Assembly (NCBI RefSeq): GCF_007096885.1
Contig: NZ_VJNO01000018.1
Coordinates: forward strand, 62,001-126,000
Length of the DNA stretch: 64,000 nt
From: Streptomyces sp. 130
GTDB taxonomy: Bacteria > Actinomycetota > Actinomycetes > Streptomycetales > Streptomycetaceae
Reading direction: 5' to 3'
Position 1 is the stretch's first letter; every line of letters starts with the position of its first letter. Position numbers and translations under genes: made by a program. Shown in pieces: positions 1-8,417 of this stretch. Under the pieces are notes generated by a model, which made no database searches, was not told where the DNA came from, and saw only the letters and a program-made list of their open reading frames with translations.

Positions 1-146
1 TCCTGCCGCTGTACGTCTACCAGACCGCCTTCCGCGACGGTCAGGCCGGATACGCGACGACGATCGGTGTCGGACTGCTCATCGTCACCATGGCGTTCGC
101 CGCCGTCGTGATGCGGCTGGGCCGGCGCGAGCGGCTGGAGTTCTGA
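1..146 (+). CDS. ngcF: Sugar ABC transporter permease, C-terminal end (partial)
   Basis: Only the last 47 codons are present; the frame begins at base 3 and stops with TGA at 144-146. The peptide contains one hydrophobic helix (GLLIVTMAFAAVVMRL) and a basic tail RRERLEF, as at the end of MalF-type permeases. It lies 94 bases upstream of a second permease on the same strand, the usual F-G permease pairing. The assignment to the N-acetylglucosamine/chitobiose importer NgcEFG rests on its position before ngcG and the ROK regulator, recalled from S. coelicolor, and not on specificity residues. Confidence 0.75.
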   Translation, partial: LPLYVYQTAFRDGQAGYATTIGVGLLIVTMAFAAVVMRLGRRERLEF

Positions 147-240
147 TGCCGCGCTTCCCGGGGCGCGCTCCCCGGACCCCCAGCAGGCAAGACAGCCCGG
201 CCGCGGCGGCCGGCTCGACAGTAGTACGAGGTGAGCACGC

Positions 241-1158
241 GTGAAGGCCACTGAAACCCCTCCCGCGGTCGCGGCGACGGAACCGGCCCCCGTGTCCAAG
301 TCGCCCGCCCCGGGCGGCAAGGAGAAGAGCAGCGAGGGGCAGGTCCTCAACGTCTTCTCGCACGGCGTGCTGATCATCTGGGCGATCCTGGTGGTCCTGC
401 CGCTGCTCTGGGCGATCATGTCCTCGTTCAAGAACGACGACTCGATCCTGTCGACGCCGTGGGCGCTGCCGGACAAGCTCCACTTCGAGAACTGGTCGCG
501 CGCCTGGAGCCAGGCGCACATGAGCGACTACTTCTTCAACACGATCATCGTGGTGGGCGGTTCGCTCATCGGCACGCTGCTGCTCGGTTCCATGGCGGCC
601 TACGTACTGGCCCGGTTCGACTTCCCGGGCAACCGCTTCATCTACTACCTGTTCATCGGCGGGATGAGCTTCCCGATCATCCTGGCGCTGGTCCCGCTGT
701 TCTTCGTGATGAACAACATGGGGATGCTGAACACGCGGCACGGGCTGATCCTGGTCTACATCGCGTACTCGCTGCCCTTCACCGTCTTCTTCCTCACCTC
801 CTTCTTCCGGACGCTACCGGGGTCGGTGGCGGAGGCCGCGATGATCGACGGGGCCTCGCACACCCGGACGTTCTTCCAGGTCATGCTGCCGATGGCCAAG
901 CCCGGCCTGATCAGCGTCGGCATCTTCAACTTCCTCGGCCAGTGGAACCAGTACATGCTGCCGACGGTGCTGAACACCGACCCGAAGTACCGGGTGCTCT
1001 CGCAGGGGCTGGTCGAACTGGCCAACAGCCAGGGCTACAAGGGCGACTGGTCCGGGCTCTTCGCCGGTCTGGTGATGGCGATGCTGCCGGTCCTCGCGGC
1101 CTACATCATCTTCCAGCGCCAGGTCGTGGCGGGGCTGACCGCGGGAGCGGTCAAGTAA
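241..1158 (+). CDS. ngcG: Carbohydrate ABC transporter permease (MalG type)
   Basis: This 305-residue inner-membrane permease has about six hydrophobic segments after an Ala/Pro-rich cytoplasmic N-terminus. The EAA loop that contacts the ATPase is visible as EAAMIDGASHTRTFFQVMLP near residue 197. GTG at 241 follows a GAGGTGAG ribosome-binding site. With the upstream permease it would form the membrane channel of a sugar importer. The probable substrate, N-acetylglucosamine or chitobiose, is inferred from the conserved position next to rok7B7-xylFGH. The ATPase is not encoded here, consistent with Streptomyces sugar importers that share MsiK. A strong terminator follows at 1195-1232. Confidence 0.85.
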   Translation: MKATETPPAVAATEPAPVSKSPAPGGKEKSSEGQVLNVFSHGVLIIWAILVVLPLLWAIMSSFKNDDSILSTPWALPDKLHFENWSRAWSQAHMSDYFFNTIIVVGGSLIGTLLLGSMAAYVLARFDFPGNRFIYYLFIGGMSFPIILALVPLFFVMNNMGMLNTRHGLILVYIAYSLPFTVFFLTSFFRTLPGSVAEAAMIDGASHTRTFFQVMLPMAKPGLISVGIFNFLGQWNQYMLPTVLNTDPKYRVLSQGLVELANSQGYKGDWSGLFAGLVMAMLPVLAAYIIFQRQVVAGLTAGAVK

Positions 1159-1194
1159 CGCCCCGTACACCCTGAACGCACCTTACGAACGAGG

Positions 1195-1232
1195 CGAACC
1201 GCCCGCCGGCATCCCAGCCGGCGGGCGGTTCG
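1195..1232 (+). terminator. Stem-loop terminator after ngcG
   Basis: A perfect 16-bp inverted repeat (1195-1210 with 1217-1232) encloses a 6-base loop ATCCCA, 37 bases after the ngcG stop. There is no U-tract, as is common for Streptomyces terminators. Confidence 0.8.
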
Positions 1233-1348
1233 TCTGTGTACGGGGGAGTTCGCCCGGGCCGGCGGGCCGGGGAGCGGCGCTCACCCGTGGCTCCCACTGC
1301 TCAAGGTCTTGACGGGGCCCGCCCGAAAACGGTCAGCTTAGAGTTCAC

Positions 1349-2581
1349 ATGTTGGAGAATATGGCAGGAGTGAGTGAGTCGATGGAGACTCCGGGGTCGC
1401 AGACGTCTCTGCATCGCGCCAACCTTGAGCGGGTCGTGCGCGCCGTACGCATGGCTGGTTCGCTCACCCAGGCGGAGATCGCCAGGAGCACGGGCCTCTC
1501 CGCGGCCACCGTCTCCAACATCGTTCGCGAACTGAAGGACAGCGGCACGGTCGAGGTGACCCCCACCTCGGCGGGCGGCCGCCGCGCCCGCAGCGTCTCG
1601 CTCAGCGGGGACGCGGGCATCGTGATCGGCGTCGACTTCGGCCACACCCACCTGCGCGTGGCCGTCGGCAACCTGGCCCACCAGGTGCTCGCCGAGGAGT
1701 CCGAGCCGCTGGACGTCGACGCCTCCTCCGCGGAGGGCTTCGGACGGGCGGAACAGCTGGTCAACCGGCTGATCGAGACGACCGGCGTCAGCCCCGGCAA
1801 GGTCATCGGGGTGGGGCTCGGTGTACCCGGCCCGATCGACGTGGAGTCCGGCACGCTGGGCTCCACGTCGATCCTGCCGGGCTGGACGGGCATCAACCCC
1901 AGCGACGAGCTGTCCTCGCGCCTCGGCGTGCCGGTGTACGTGGACAACGACGCCAACCTCGGAGCCCTCGGCGAGCTGGTGTGGGGGAGCGGCCGGGGGG
2001 TCAGGGACCTCGCGTACATCAAGGTGGCGAGCGGTGTCGGCGCCGGCCTGGTGATCGACGGCCACATCTACCGGGGCCCCGGCGGCACGGCCGGCGAGAT
2101 CGGCCACATCACCCTGGACGAATCGGGCCCGGTCTGCCGCTGCGGCAACCGCGGCTGCCTGGAGACCTTCACGGCCGCGCGCTACGTCCTGCCCCTGCTC
2201 CAGCCCAGCCACGGCCCCGATCTGACCATGGAGCGCGTGGTCCAGCTGGCCCGCGAGGGCGATCCGGGGTGCCGGCGGGTGATCGGTGACGTCGGGCGCC
2301 ACATCGGCAGCGGAGTGGCCAACCTTTGCAATCTCTTGAACCCGAGCCGCGTGGTGCTGGGCGGGTCGCTGGCGGAGGCCGGGGAGCTGGTCCTGGGGCC
2401 CATCAGGGACTCCGTGTCGCGTTACGCCATCCCCAGCGCGGCCCGGCAGCTGTCCGTGCTCCCGGGGGCGCTGGGGGGCCGCGCGGAAGTGCTGGGCGCG
2501 CTGGCGCTCGTCCTCAGCGAGATGGGGGATTCGACCCTTTTGGAGAGCACCCTCCCCGCGGCCACTCCTGCCTTCACTTAG
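1349..2581 (+). CDS. rok7B7: ROK-family transcriptional regulator Rok7B7-like
   Basis: This is a 410-residue ROK regulator. An N-terminal winged helix (SLTQAEIARSTGLSAATVSN, about residues 40-60) precedes the sugar-kinase-like ROK fold with a phosphate-loop motif GVDFGHTH, the ENND-type sequence VDNDANLGALGE and the zinc-binding cluster CRCGNRGCLE. In S. coelicolor the equivalent gene lies between ngcEFG and xylFGH and controls xylose uptake and carbon repression (recalled). The start is uncertain: ATG at 1349, 1361 or 1382 are in frame. A -10-like TAGAGT at 1339-1344 would place transcription initiation almost on the first ATG, and AGGAG at 1366-1370 suits the third. Confidence 0.88.
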   Translation: MLENMAGVSESMETPGSQTSLHRANLERVVRAVRMAGSLTQAEIARSTGLSAATVSNIVRELKDSGTVEVTPTSAGGRRARSVSLSGDAGIVIGVDFGHTHLRVAVGNLAHQVLAEESEPLDVDASSAEGFGRAEQLVNRLIETTGVSPGKVIGVGLGVPGPIDVESGTLGSTSILPGWTGINPSDELSSRLGVPVYVDNDANLGALGELVWGSGRGVRDLAYIKVASGVGAGLVIDGHIYRGPGGTAGEIGHITLDESGPVCRCGNRGCLETFTAARYVLPLLQPSHGPDLTMERVVQLAREGDPGCRRVIGDVGRHIGSGVANLCNLLNPSRVVLGGSLAEAGELVLGPIRDSVSRYAIPSAARQLSVLPGALGGRAEVLGALALVLSEMGDSTLLESTLPAATPAFT

Positions 2582-2610
2582 ATAACGGATGGCACCGTTG
2601 TCATCTCGTT

Positions 2611-2625
2611 AAGGATTTACTCCTT
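2611..2625. promoter_or_regulatory. Inverted repeat in the xylF upstream region
   Basis: AAGGA-TTTAC-TCCTT is a perfect 5-bp-arm palindrome in an AT-richer patch between rok7B7 and xylF. Two TTGAC motifs follow at 2624-2628 and 2647-2651. It could be an operator for the adjacent ROK regulator or part of the xylF promoter; no binding-site consensus was applied. Confidence 0.35.
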
Positions 2626-2704
2626 GACGCCGACCTCGCGGCCGAGTTGACTTCCAGCCACCTCGGCCGCGACGTTGCGGCCTCGTCAGGGAGGCAAACC
2701 CCCA

Positions 2705-3772
2705 ATGAACGCAATGACGCGACGCATCGTCATAGGCACGGCCGCCGTTTCGATGGCCGTCTCCCTCGCCGCCTGCGGCAAGGCCGGCGACGACAAGAAG
2801 GACTCGGCGGACTCGGGCAGCAAGACCAAGATCGGCCTGCTCCTCCCGGAGAACAAGACCGCCCGCTACGAGACGCTGGACAAGCCGCTGTTCATCGACG
2901 CGGTCAAGAAGGGCTGCGCCGACTGCGAGGTCGTCTACAACAACGCGGGCGGTGACGTCGGCCAGCAGAAGCAGCAGTTCGAGCAGCAGATCGCCGACGG
3001 CATCAAGGTCATCGCGATCTCCTCGGTGGACGCCGAGAAGTCCGCCGCCTGGGTCGCCGACGCCCACAAGAAGGGCGTCAAGGTCGTCGCGTACGACCGT
3101 GCCATCGCCGGTGCCGACGCCTACGTCAGCCACGACAACGAGAAGATCGGCCGGCTGCAGGGCCAGGCCGTCCTCGACGCCCTCGGCGCCAAGGCGGCCA
3201 AGGCCAACCTCGTCATGATCAACGGCGACGAGAAGGACCCGAACGCCGGGCTGTTCAAGAAGGGCGCCCACGCCTCCCTCGACGGCAAGATCAAGATCGC
3301 CTACGAGGCGTCCGGCGAGTGGGACCCGAAGATCGCCGGCGAGAAGATGACCGCCGCCATCTCCTCGGTCGGCAAGGACAAGATCGACGCCGTCTACTCC
3401 GCCAACGACGGCATGGCGGGCGGCATCATCACCTCCCTGACCAACGCCGGCATCAAGGACATCCCGGTGGGCGGCCAGGACGCCGAACTCCCCGGCATCC
3501 AGCGGATCATCGCCGGTACGCAGACCTTCACGATCTACAAGTCGCCGAAGCAGCTGGCCCCCGAGGCCGCCAAGTTCGCCGTCAACCTGCTCCAGGGCAA
3601 GGACATCGGCGCCCAGGGCGAGACGGACGGCGTTCCGTCCACGCTGCTCGAGCCGACCGTGGTGAACAAGGACAACATCCAGTCCACCGTGATCAAGGAC
3701 GGCATCTACCAGGTCGCCGACGTCTGCGTGAAGGACATCGCCGCCAAGTGCACCGCGCTGGGCATCAAGTAG
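2705..3772 (+). CDS. xylF: Xylose-type ABC transporter substrate-binding lipoprotein
   Basis: The protein has 355 residues from ATG 2705, chosen because AGGGAGG lies at 2688-2694. Basic residues, a hydrophobic stretch and the lipobox LAAC give a lipoprotein signal peptide. The mature part is a periplasmic-binding-protein type 1 fold (Peripla_BP_4): KIGLLLPENKTARYE, then ISSVDAEKSAA, YDRAIAGADAYVSHDN and VYSANDGMAGG. This is the D-xylose/ribose binder class that hands sugar to XylG-XylH. The conserved neighbour order rok7B7-xylF-xylG-xylH supports xylose as the substrate. A large hairpin directly after the stop probably limits read-through or stabilises this highly expressed message. Confidence 0.9.
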   Translation: MNAMTRRIVIGTAAVSMAVSLAACGKAGDDKKDSADSGSKTKIGLLLPENKTARYETLDKPLFIDAVKKGCADCEVVYNNAGGDVGQQKQQFEQQIADGIKVIAISSVDAEKSAAWVADAHKKGVKVVAYDRAIAGADAYVSHDNEKIGRLQGQAVLDALGAKAAKANLVMINGDEKDPNAGLFKKGAHASLDGKIKIAYEASGEWDPKIAGEKMTAAISSVGKDKIDAVYSANDGMAGGIITSLTNAGIKDIPVGGQDAELPGIQRIIAGTQTFTIYKSPKQLAPEAAKFAVNLLQGKDIGAQGETDGVPSTLLEPTVVNKDNIQSTVIKDGIYQVADVCVKDIAAKCTALGIK

Positions 3773-3780
3773 TCCCTCCT

Positions 3781-3808
3781 CGCGCCGGGGCCGGCCGGCC
3801 CCGGCGCG
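3781..3808 (+). terminator. Perfect 28-base palindrome after xylF (partial terminator or mRNA stabiliser)
   Basis: Two 14-base GC-only arms are perfectly complementary and begin eight bases after the xylF stop. Hairpins between binding-protein and membrane-component genes often produce differential expression in sugar ABC operons. Confidence 0.65.
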
Positions 3809-3961
3809 TACGGGCCCGGTCCGCCCCGCACGGCGGACTCGGCCCGCCCCCATGACTGTCCGGCCCCGGCCGGCTCACACCCCGCTGCCGGCCGGGTGCC
3901 GGACACTCACCCCCCCCCAGTGCTTCCCGTATGCCGACGCTGCCCCCGCGGCGCGGCGCCT

Positions 3962-3999
3962 CCGCCGGTCAGGCGGCACATCCCCGCCGGTCAGGCGGC
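3962..3999 (+). repeat. Tandem 16-base hairpin repeats before xylG
   Basis: The same 16 bases (CCGCCGGTCAGGCGGC) occur at 3962-3977 and 3984-3999, a 22-base period. Each copy can fold as CCGCC-loop-GGCGG. The second copy ends one base before the xylG ribosome-binding site AAGGAG (4001-4006), so folding could affect xylG translation. Confidence 0.6.
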
Positions 4000-4015
4000 G
4001 AAGGAGATGGTTCAC

Positions 4016-4795
4016 GTGTCAAAGACGCCCGTGCTGGCGTTGCGTGGAGTCTTCAAGCGATTCGGAGCGGTCCAGGTCCTCTCCGGTGTCGATCTCGAAG
4101 TCCACGCCGGAGAAGTGGTCGCCCTCGTCGGCGACAACGGTGCCGGAAAGTCCACGCTGGTCAAGACGATCGCCGGCGTCCACCCCATCGATGAGGGCGT
4201 CATCGAGTGGGAGGGCACGAAGGTGGACATCAGCCGTCCGCACGACGCCCAGAACCTCGGCGTCGCCACCGTCTACCAGGACCTCGCGCTCTGCGACAAC
4301 CTGGACGTCGTGGCCAACCTGTTCCTGGGACGCGAGATCAAGAAGGGCGGCGTCCTCGACGAGGTCGCCATGGAGAAGCGGGCCCAGGACCTGCTCTCCA
4401 CCCTCTCCATCCGCATCCCCAGCGTCCGCATCCCGGTCGCCGCGCTCTCCGGCGGCCAGCGCCAGGTCGTGGCCATCGCCCGCGCCCTGGTCGGCAACCC
4501 CAAGATCGTGATCCTGGACGAGCCCACCGCGGCCCTCGGCGTCGAGCAGACCGCACAGGTCCTCGACCTGGTGGAGCGGCTGCGCGAGCAGAACCTCGGC
4601 GTCATCCTCATCAGCCACAACATGGCCGATGTGAAGGCCGTGGCCGACAAGGTCGCCGTGCTGCGACTCGGCCACAACAACGGCGTCTTCCCCGTGGCGA
4701 CGACCAGCCACGAAGAAATCATCGCCGCGATCACGGGCGCCACGGACAACGCCGTGACCCGCCGCAAGTCCCGCAGCGCGGAGGCATCCAAGTGA
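4016..4795 (+). CDS. xylG: Xylose-type ABC transporter ATP-binding protein
   Basis: This is a single ABC domain of 259 residues. Visible motifs are Walker A GDNGAGKST, signature LSGGQRQ, Walker B VILDEP and the H-loop ILISHN. GTG 4016 is chosen because AAGGAG lies nine bases upstream; an upstream ATG at 3896 would add 40 low-complexity residues not found in the family. Many ribose/xylose importers use a duplicated two-domain ATPase, whereas this half-size form is the one in Streptomyces xylFGH. It energises XylH for uptake of the sugar bound by XylF and overlaps xylH by four bases. Confidence 0.88.
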   Translation: MSKTPVLALRGVFKRFGAVQVLSGVDLEVHAGEVVALVGDNGAGKSTLVKTIAGVHPIDEGVIEWEGTKVDISRPHDAQNLGVATVYQDLALCDNLDVVANLFLGREIKKGGVLDEVAMEKRAQDLLSTLSIRIPSVRIPVAALSGGQRQVVAIARALVGNPKIVILDEPTAALGVEQTAQVLDLVERLREQNLGVILISHNMADVKAVADKVAVLRLGHNNGVFPVATTSHEEIIAAITGATDNAVTRRKSRSAEASK

Positions 4796-6090
4796 GCAAC
4801 ACCAACGAGACTCCGGCCAAGGTCCCGGCCCAGGCGGAGCCCGCCGAGGCGCCCGCGCCGGCGGAAGGCGCGGTCCGCGTCGTCGACCCCCGGCTGCTCG
4901 TCCGCGAGCAGGGCTTCAAGGGCTACTGGACCGAGTTCAAGCGCAAGGTGCGCTCGGGCGAGATCGGCTCCCTGCCCGTCGTGGTGGGCCTGATCATCAT
5001 CGGCATCGTCTTCCAGGCCGAGACCGGCAACTTCCTCACCTCGTACAACCTCGACCAGATCACGCTGTACGCGGCGGGCCCCGGCATCATGGCCGTCGGC
5101 ATCGTCTTCGTCCTGCTGCTGGGCGAGATCGACCTCGCGGTCGGCTCCGTCGCCGGTCTCGCGGGCGCAGTGTGGGCCGTCCTCGGCACGGACATGCCCG
5201 ACGGCCTCGCCATCCTGCTCGGCATCCTGTCCGGCACGGTCATCGGCGCCTTCCACGGCATCGTCTTCGCCAAGATCGGCGTGCCCGCGTTCGTCGTGAC
5301 CCTGGCGGGCTTCCTGGGCTGGGCCGGCATGCAGACCTGGGTGATGGGCGAGAAGTCCACGATCACCACCCCGCTCGGCAGCTTCGTCCGCGACCTGACC
5401 AGCTACTACTTCGAGGACATCGCCGCCGCCTACGGTCTCGCCGTGGTCGTGATCGCCGCGTTCTACCTCACCCAGCTGCGTGACGCGAGGCGCCGCAAGG
5501 CCGCGGAGCTGCCGCACCGCCCGCAGAGCGAGATCATCCTGCGCACCGCGCTGCTCGCGGTCCTGGCCCTCCTCGCCGCGTACGCCTTCAACCAGGAGCA
5601 GGGCCTCCCGCTCTCCCTGGTGATCTTCCTCGCGATCCTGGTCATCACCGACTTCGTGCTGCGCCGCACCACGTACGGCCGTCAGGTCTTCGCGGTCGGC
5701 GGCGGCGTCGAGGCCGCGCGCCGCGCCGGCATCAACGTGTCGTGGATCCGCATCTCGGTGTTCATGATCTCCGGCACGCTCGGCGCGGTCGGCGGTCTCT
5801 TCCTGGCCTCCGCGACCGGCGGCGCCGCCCGTTCGCTCGGTGGCGGCAACCAGCTCATGATGTGCATCGCGGCGGCCGTCATCGGCGGTACGTCCCTGTT
5901 CGGCGGACGCGGCAAGGTCTGGTCCGCGCTCCTGGGCATCCTGGTCATCCAGTCGATCGTCCAGGGCCTCAACCAGATGAACCTGTCGTCCAACGCGATC
6001 CAGTACATGATCACCGGTGCGGTGCTCCTCATCGCCGTGATCATCGACTCGGTCTCCCGCAAGACCCAGAAGACCGCGGGCCGCGGCTAG
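4792..6090 (+). CDS. xylH: Xylose-type ABC transporter permease
   Basis: The protein has 432 residues from GTG 4792, which overlaps the xylG stop as GTGA. A soluble Ala/Pro/Glu-rich N-terminus of about 60 residues precedes roughly ten membrane segments of the BPD_transp_2 (ribose/xylose permease) type. Characteristic stretches are LLLGEIDLAVGSVAGL and FAVGGGVEAARRAGIN, the latter followed by IAAAVIGGTSLFGGRG. It forms the inner-membrane channel for XylF-bound sugar. The overlap implies coupled translation with xylG, and a terminator closes the operon at 6134-6176. Confidence 0.9.
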   Translation: MSNTNETPAKVPAQAEPAEAPAPAEGAVRVVDPRLLVREQGFKGYWTEFKRKVRSGEIGSLPVVVGLIIIGIVFQAETGNFLTSYNLDQITLYAAGPGIMAVGIVFVLLLGEIDLAVGSVAGLAGAVWAVLGTDMPDGLAILLGILSGTVIGAFHGIVFAKIGVPAFVVTLAGFLGWAGMQTWVMGEKSTITTPLGSFVRDLTSYYFEDIAAAYGLAVVVIAAFYLTQLRDARRRKAAELPHRPQSEIILRTALLAVLALLAAYAFNQEQGLPLSLVIFLAILVITDFVLRRTTYGRQVFAVGGGVEAARRAGINVSWIRISVFMISGTLGAVGGLFLASATGGAARSLGGGNQLMMCIAAAVIGGTSLFGGRGKVWSALLGILVIQSIVQGLNQMNLSSNAIQYMITGAVLLIAVIIDSVSRKTQKTAGRG

Positions 6091-6133
6091 CCGCGCCCCG
6101 TATCACCGCAGGCCGCGCGCGGCACGCACCACC

Positions 6134-6176
6134 CGCCGGAGCCCGGCGCCCCCCCGGAGGGCGCCGGGCTCCGGCG
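6134..6176 (+). terminator. Stem-loop terminator after xylH
   Basis: An 18-bp GC-rich stem with a 7-base loop starts 43 bases after the xylH stop and ends upstream of a -10-like TAGACT (6231-6236) that may serve dxs. Confidence 0.75.
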
Positions 6177-6281
6177 CGTACCGGTGAAAAGGGACAGCAC
6201 GCCCCGACTCCCGCTTCGGGGGGAGGCCGTTAGACTCATCGGATCGGCAATGCTCGACCAGCACAATCGCAAGGAGGCACG

Positions 6282-8258
6282 GTGACACAGCCGCGCGAAG
6301 CGCGTCATGCACGGGCGGTGGTGGGCGACGGATGGGATCTGCTGACCCGCATCGGCGGACCGCGTGACCTCGACCGCCTCACTTCCGAGCAGCTGGTGCA
6401 GCTCGCCGAGGAGATCCGGACCTTCCTCGTCGACGCCGTCTCCAAGACCGGCGGCCACCTCGGACCCAACCTCGGCGTGGTCGAACTCACCATCGCCCTG
6501 CACCGGGTCTTCGACTCGCCGAAGGACAAGGTCCTCTTCGACACCGGCCACCAGAGCTACGTGCACAAGCTCCTCACCGGCCGCCAGGACTTCAGCAGGC
6601 TCAAGGGCAAGGGCGGCCTCTCCGGCTACCCCTCGCGCGCCGAGTCCGAGCACGACGTCATCGAGAACTCGCACGCCTCCACCGTCCTCGGCTGGGCCGA
6701 CGGCCTGGCCAAGGCCAACGAGGTCCGCGGCAAGGACGACCACGTCGTCGCGGTCATCGGGGACGGCGCGCTCACCGGCGGCATGGCCTGGGAGGCGCTG
6801 AACAACATCGCCGCCGCCAAGGACCGGCCCCTCGTCATCGTCGTCAACGACAACGAGCGCTCCTACGCCCCCACCATCGGCGGCCTCGCCAACCACCTCG
6901 CCACCCTGCGCACCACCGACGGCTACGAGCGATTCCTGGCCCGCGGCAAGGACCTGCTGGAGCGCACCCCCGTCGTCGGCAAGCCGCTGTACGAGACGCT
7001 GCACGGCGCCAAGAAGGGCTTGAAGGACTTCATCGCCCCGCAGGGCATGTTCGAGGACCTCGGCCTCAAGTACGTCGGCCCCATCGACGGCCACGACATC
7101 GAGGCCCTGGAGTCCGCCCTCCAGCGCGCCAAGCGCTTCGGCGGCCCGGTCATCGTGCACTGCCTCACCGAGAAGGGCCGCGGCTACACCCCCGCCCTCC
7201 AGGACGAGGCCGACCGCTTCCACGCCGTCGGCAAGATCCACCCCGACACGGGCCTGCCCGTCGCCACCTCCGGCCTCGACTGGACCTCGGTGTTCGGCGA
7301 GGAGATGGTCAAGCTCGGCCGCGAGCGCGAGGACATCGTCGCGATCACCGCGGCCATGCTCCAGCCGGTCGGCCTGACCGGGTTCGAGAAGGAGTTCCCG
7401 GACCGGATCTACGACGTCGGCATCGCCGAGCAGCACGGCGCGGTCTCCGCGGCCGGCCTCGCCACCGGCGGCCTCCACCCGGTCTTCGCGGTCTACGCCA
7501 CCTTCCTCAACCGCGCCTTCGACCAGGTCCTGATGGACGTCGCCCTGCACAAGTGCGGGGTCACCTTCGTCCTGGACCGGGCCGGCATCACCGGTACGGA
7601 CGGCGCCTCGCACAACGGCATGTGGGACATGTCGATCCTCCAGGTCGTGCCCGGCCTGCGGATCGCCGCCCCGCGCGACGCCGACCAGGTCCGCGCCCAG
7701 CTGCGGGAGGCCGTCGAGGTGGACGACGCGCCCACGGTCGTCCGCTTCTCCAAGGGCGCGGTCGGCCCCTCCGTCAAGGCCGTCTCCACGGTGGGCGGCA
7801 TGGACGTGCTCCGCGAGCCCGGGGCAGCCCGGCCCGACGTGCTGCTGGTCTCCGTCGGCACGCTCGCCCCGATGTGCCTGGAGATCGCCGACCTGCTCGA
7901 CGCCCAGGGCATCTCCACGACCGTGGTGGACCCCCGCTGGGTGAAGCCGGTGGACGAGGCCATGGCCCCGCTCGCCGCGCGGCACCGGGTCGTCGTCACC
8001 GTCGAGGACAACAGCAGGGTCGGCGGCGTCGGCTCCGCGGTCTCCCAGGCGCTGCGCGACGCGGACGTCGACGTACCGCTGCGCGACTTCGGCATCCCGC
8101 CGGTCTTCCTGGACCACGCCTCCCGCAAGGAGGTCATGGCCGAGATCGGGCTGACCGCCCCGGACATCGCCCGCCAGGTCACCGGCCTGGTCGCCAAGCT
8201 GGACGGGCGCTACGAGACGGCGGAGGACCGCACCGTGGCGGAGCGCGTCCGGGACTGA
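6282..8258 (+). CDS. dxs: 1-deoxy-D-xylulose-5-phosphate synthase
   Basis: This 658-residue thiamine-diphosphate enzyme condenses pyruvate and glyceraldehyde 3-phosphate, the first step of the MEP isoprenoid pathway. Family motifs are GHLGPNLGVVELTIALH, FDTGHQSYVHK, the ThDP/Mg loop GDGALTGGMAWEALNN, and the transketolase-C motifs GIAEQHGAVSAAG and DRAGITGTDGASHNG. GTG 6282 is preceded by AAGGAGG (6271-6277). It has about 25 more N-terminal residues than the usual MGLL.RI start. It is monocistronic, with a terminator on either side. Streptomyces often carry two dxs genes; whether a second exists cannot be seen here. Confidence 0.95.
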   Translation: MTQPREARHARAVVGDGWDLLTRIGGPRDLDRLTSEQLVQLAEEIRTFLVDAVSKTGGHLGPNLGVVELTIALHRVFDSPKDKVLFDTGHQSYVHKLLTGRQDFSRLKGKGGLSGYPSRAESEHDVIENSHASTVLGWADGLAKANEVRGKDDHVVAVIGDGALTGGMAWEALNNIAAAKDRPLVIVVNDNERSYAPTIGGLANHLATLRTTDGYERFLARGKDLLERTPVVGKPLYETLHGAKKGLKDFIAPQGMFEDLGLKYVGPIDGHDIEALESALQRAKRFGGPVIVHCLTEKGRGYTPALQDEADRFHAVGKIHPDTGLPVATSGLDWTSVFGEEMVKLGREREDIVAITAAMLQPVGLTGFEKEFPDRIYDVGIAEQHGAVSAAGLATGGLHPVFAVYATFLNRAFDQVLMDVALHKCGVTFVLDRAGITGTDGASHNGMWDMSILQVVPGLRIAAPRDADQVRAQLREAVEVDDAPTVVRFSKGAVGPSVKAVSTVGGMDVLREPGAARPDVLLVSVGTLAPMCLEIADLLDAQGISTTVVDPRWVKPVDEAMAPLAARHRVVVTVEDNSRVGGVGSAVSQALRDADVDVPLRDFGIPPVFLDHASRKEVMAEIGLTAPDIARQVTGLVAKLDGRYETAEDRTVAERVRD

Positions 8259-8277
8259 CGCCCACCCGCTCGGCCGG

Positions 8278-8322
8278 ACGGGCCGGTCGGACCACCCGTA
8301 TCGAGTGGTCCGACCGGCCCGT
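8278..8322 (+). terminator. Perfect stem-loop terminator after dxs
   Basis: An 18-bp perfectly paired stem with a 9-base loop (CCGTATCGA) begins 19 bases after the dxs stop. Confidence 0.85.
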
Positions 8323-8417
8323 TCGCGTGAACTCCGGCCGGGGCAGGCGTGCCGCGAACGGGTGGTGGTGCCGGGTCCGGAACATGGCGTGCACGACGAG
8401 CGCGTGGAGGTACGCCG

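Noticed and set aside
2675..2704. Upstream ATG at 2675 as xylF start
   Set aside because: It would add ten residues before the lipoprotein signal peptide; the ribosome-binding site fits ATG 2705.
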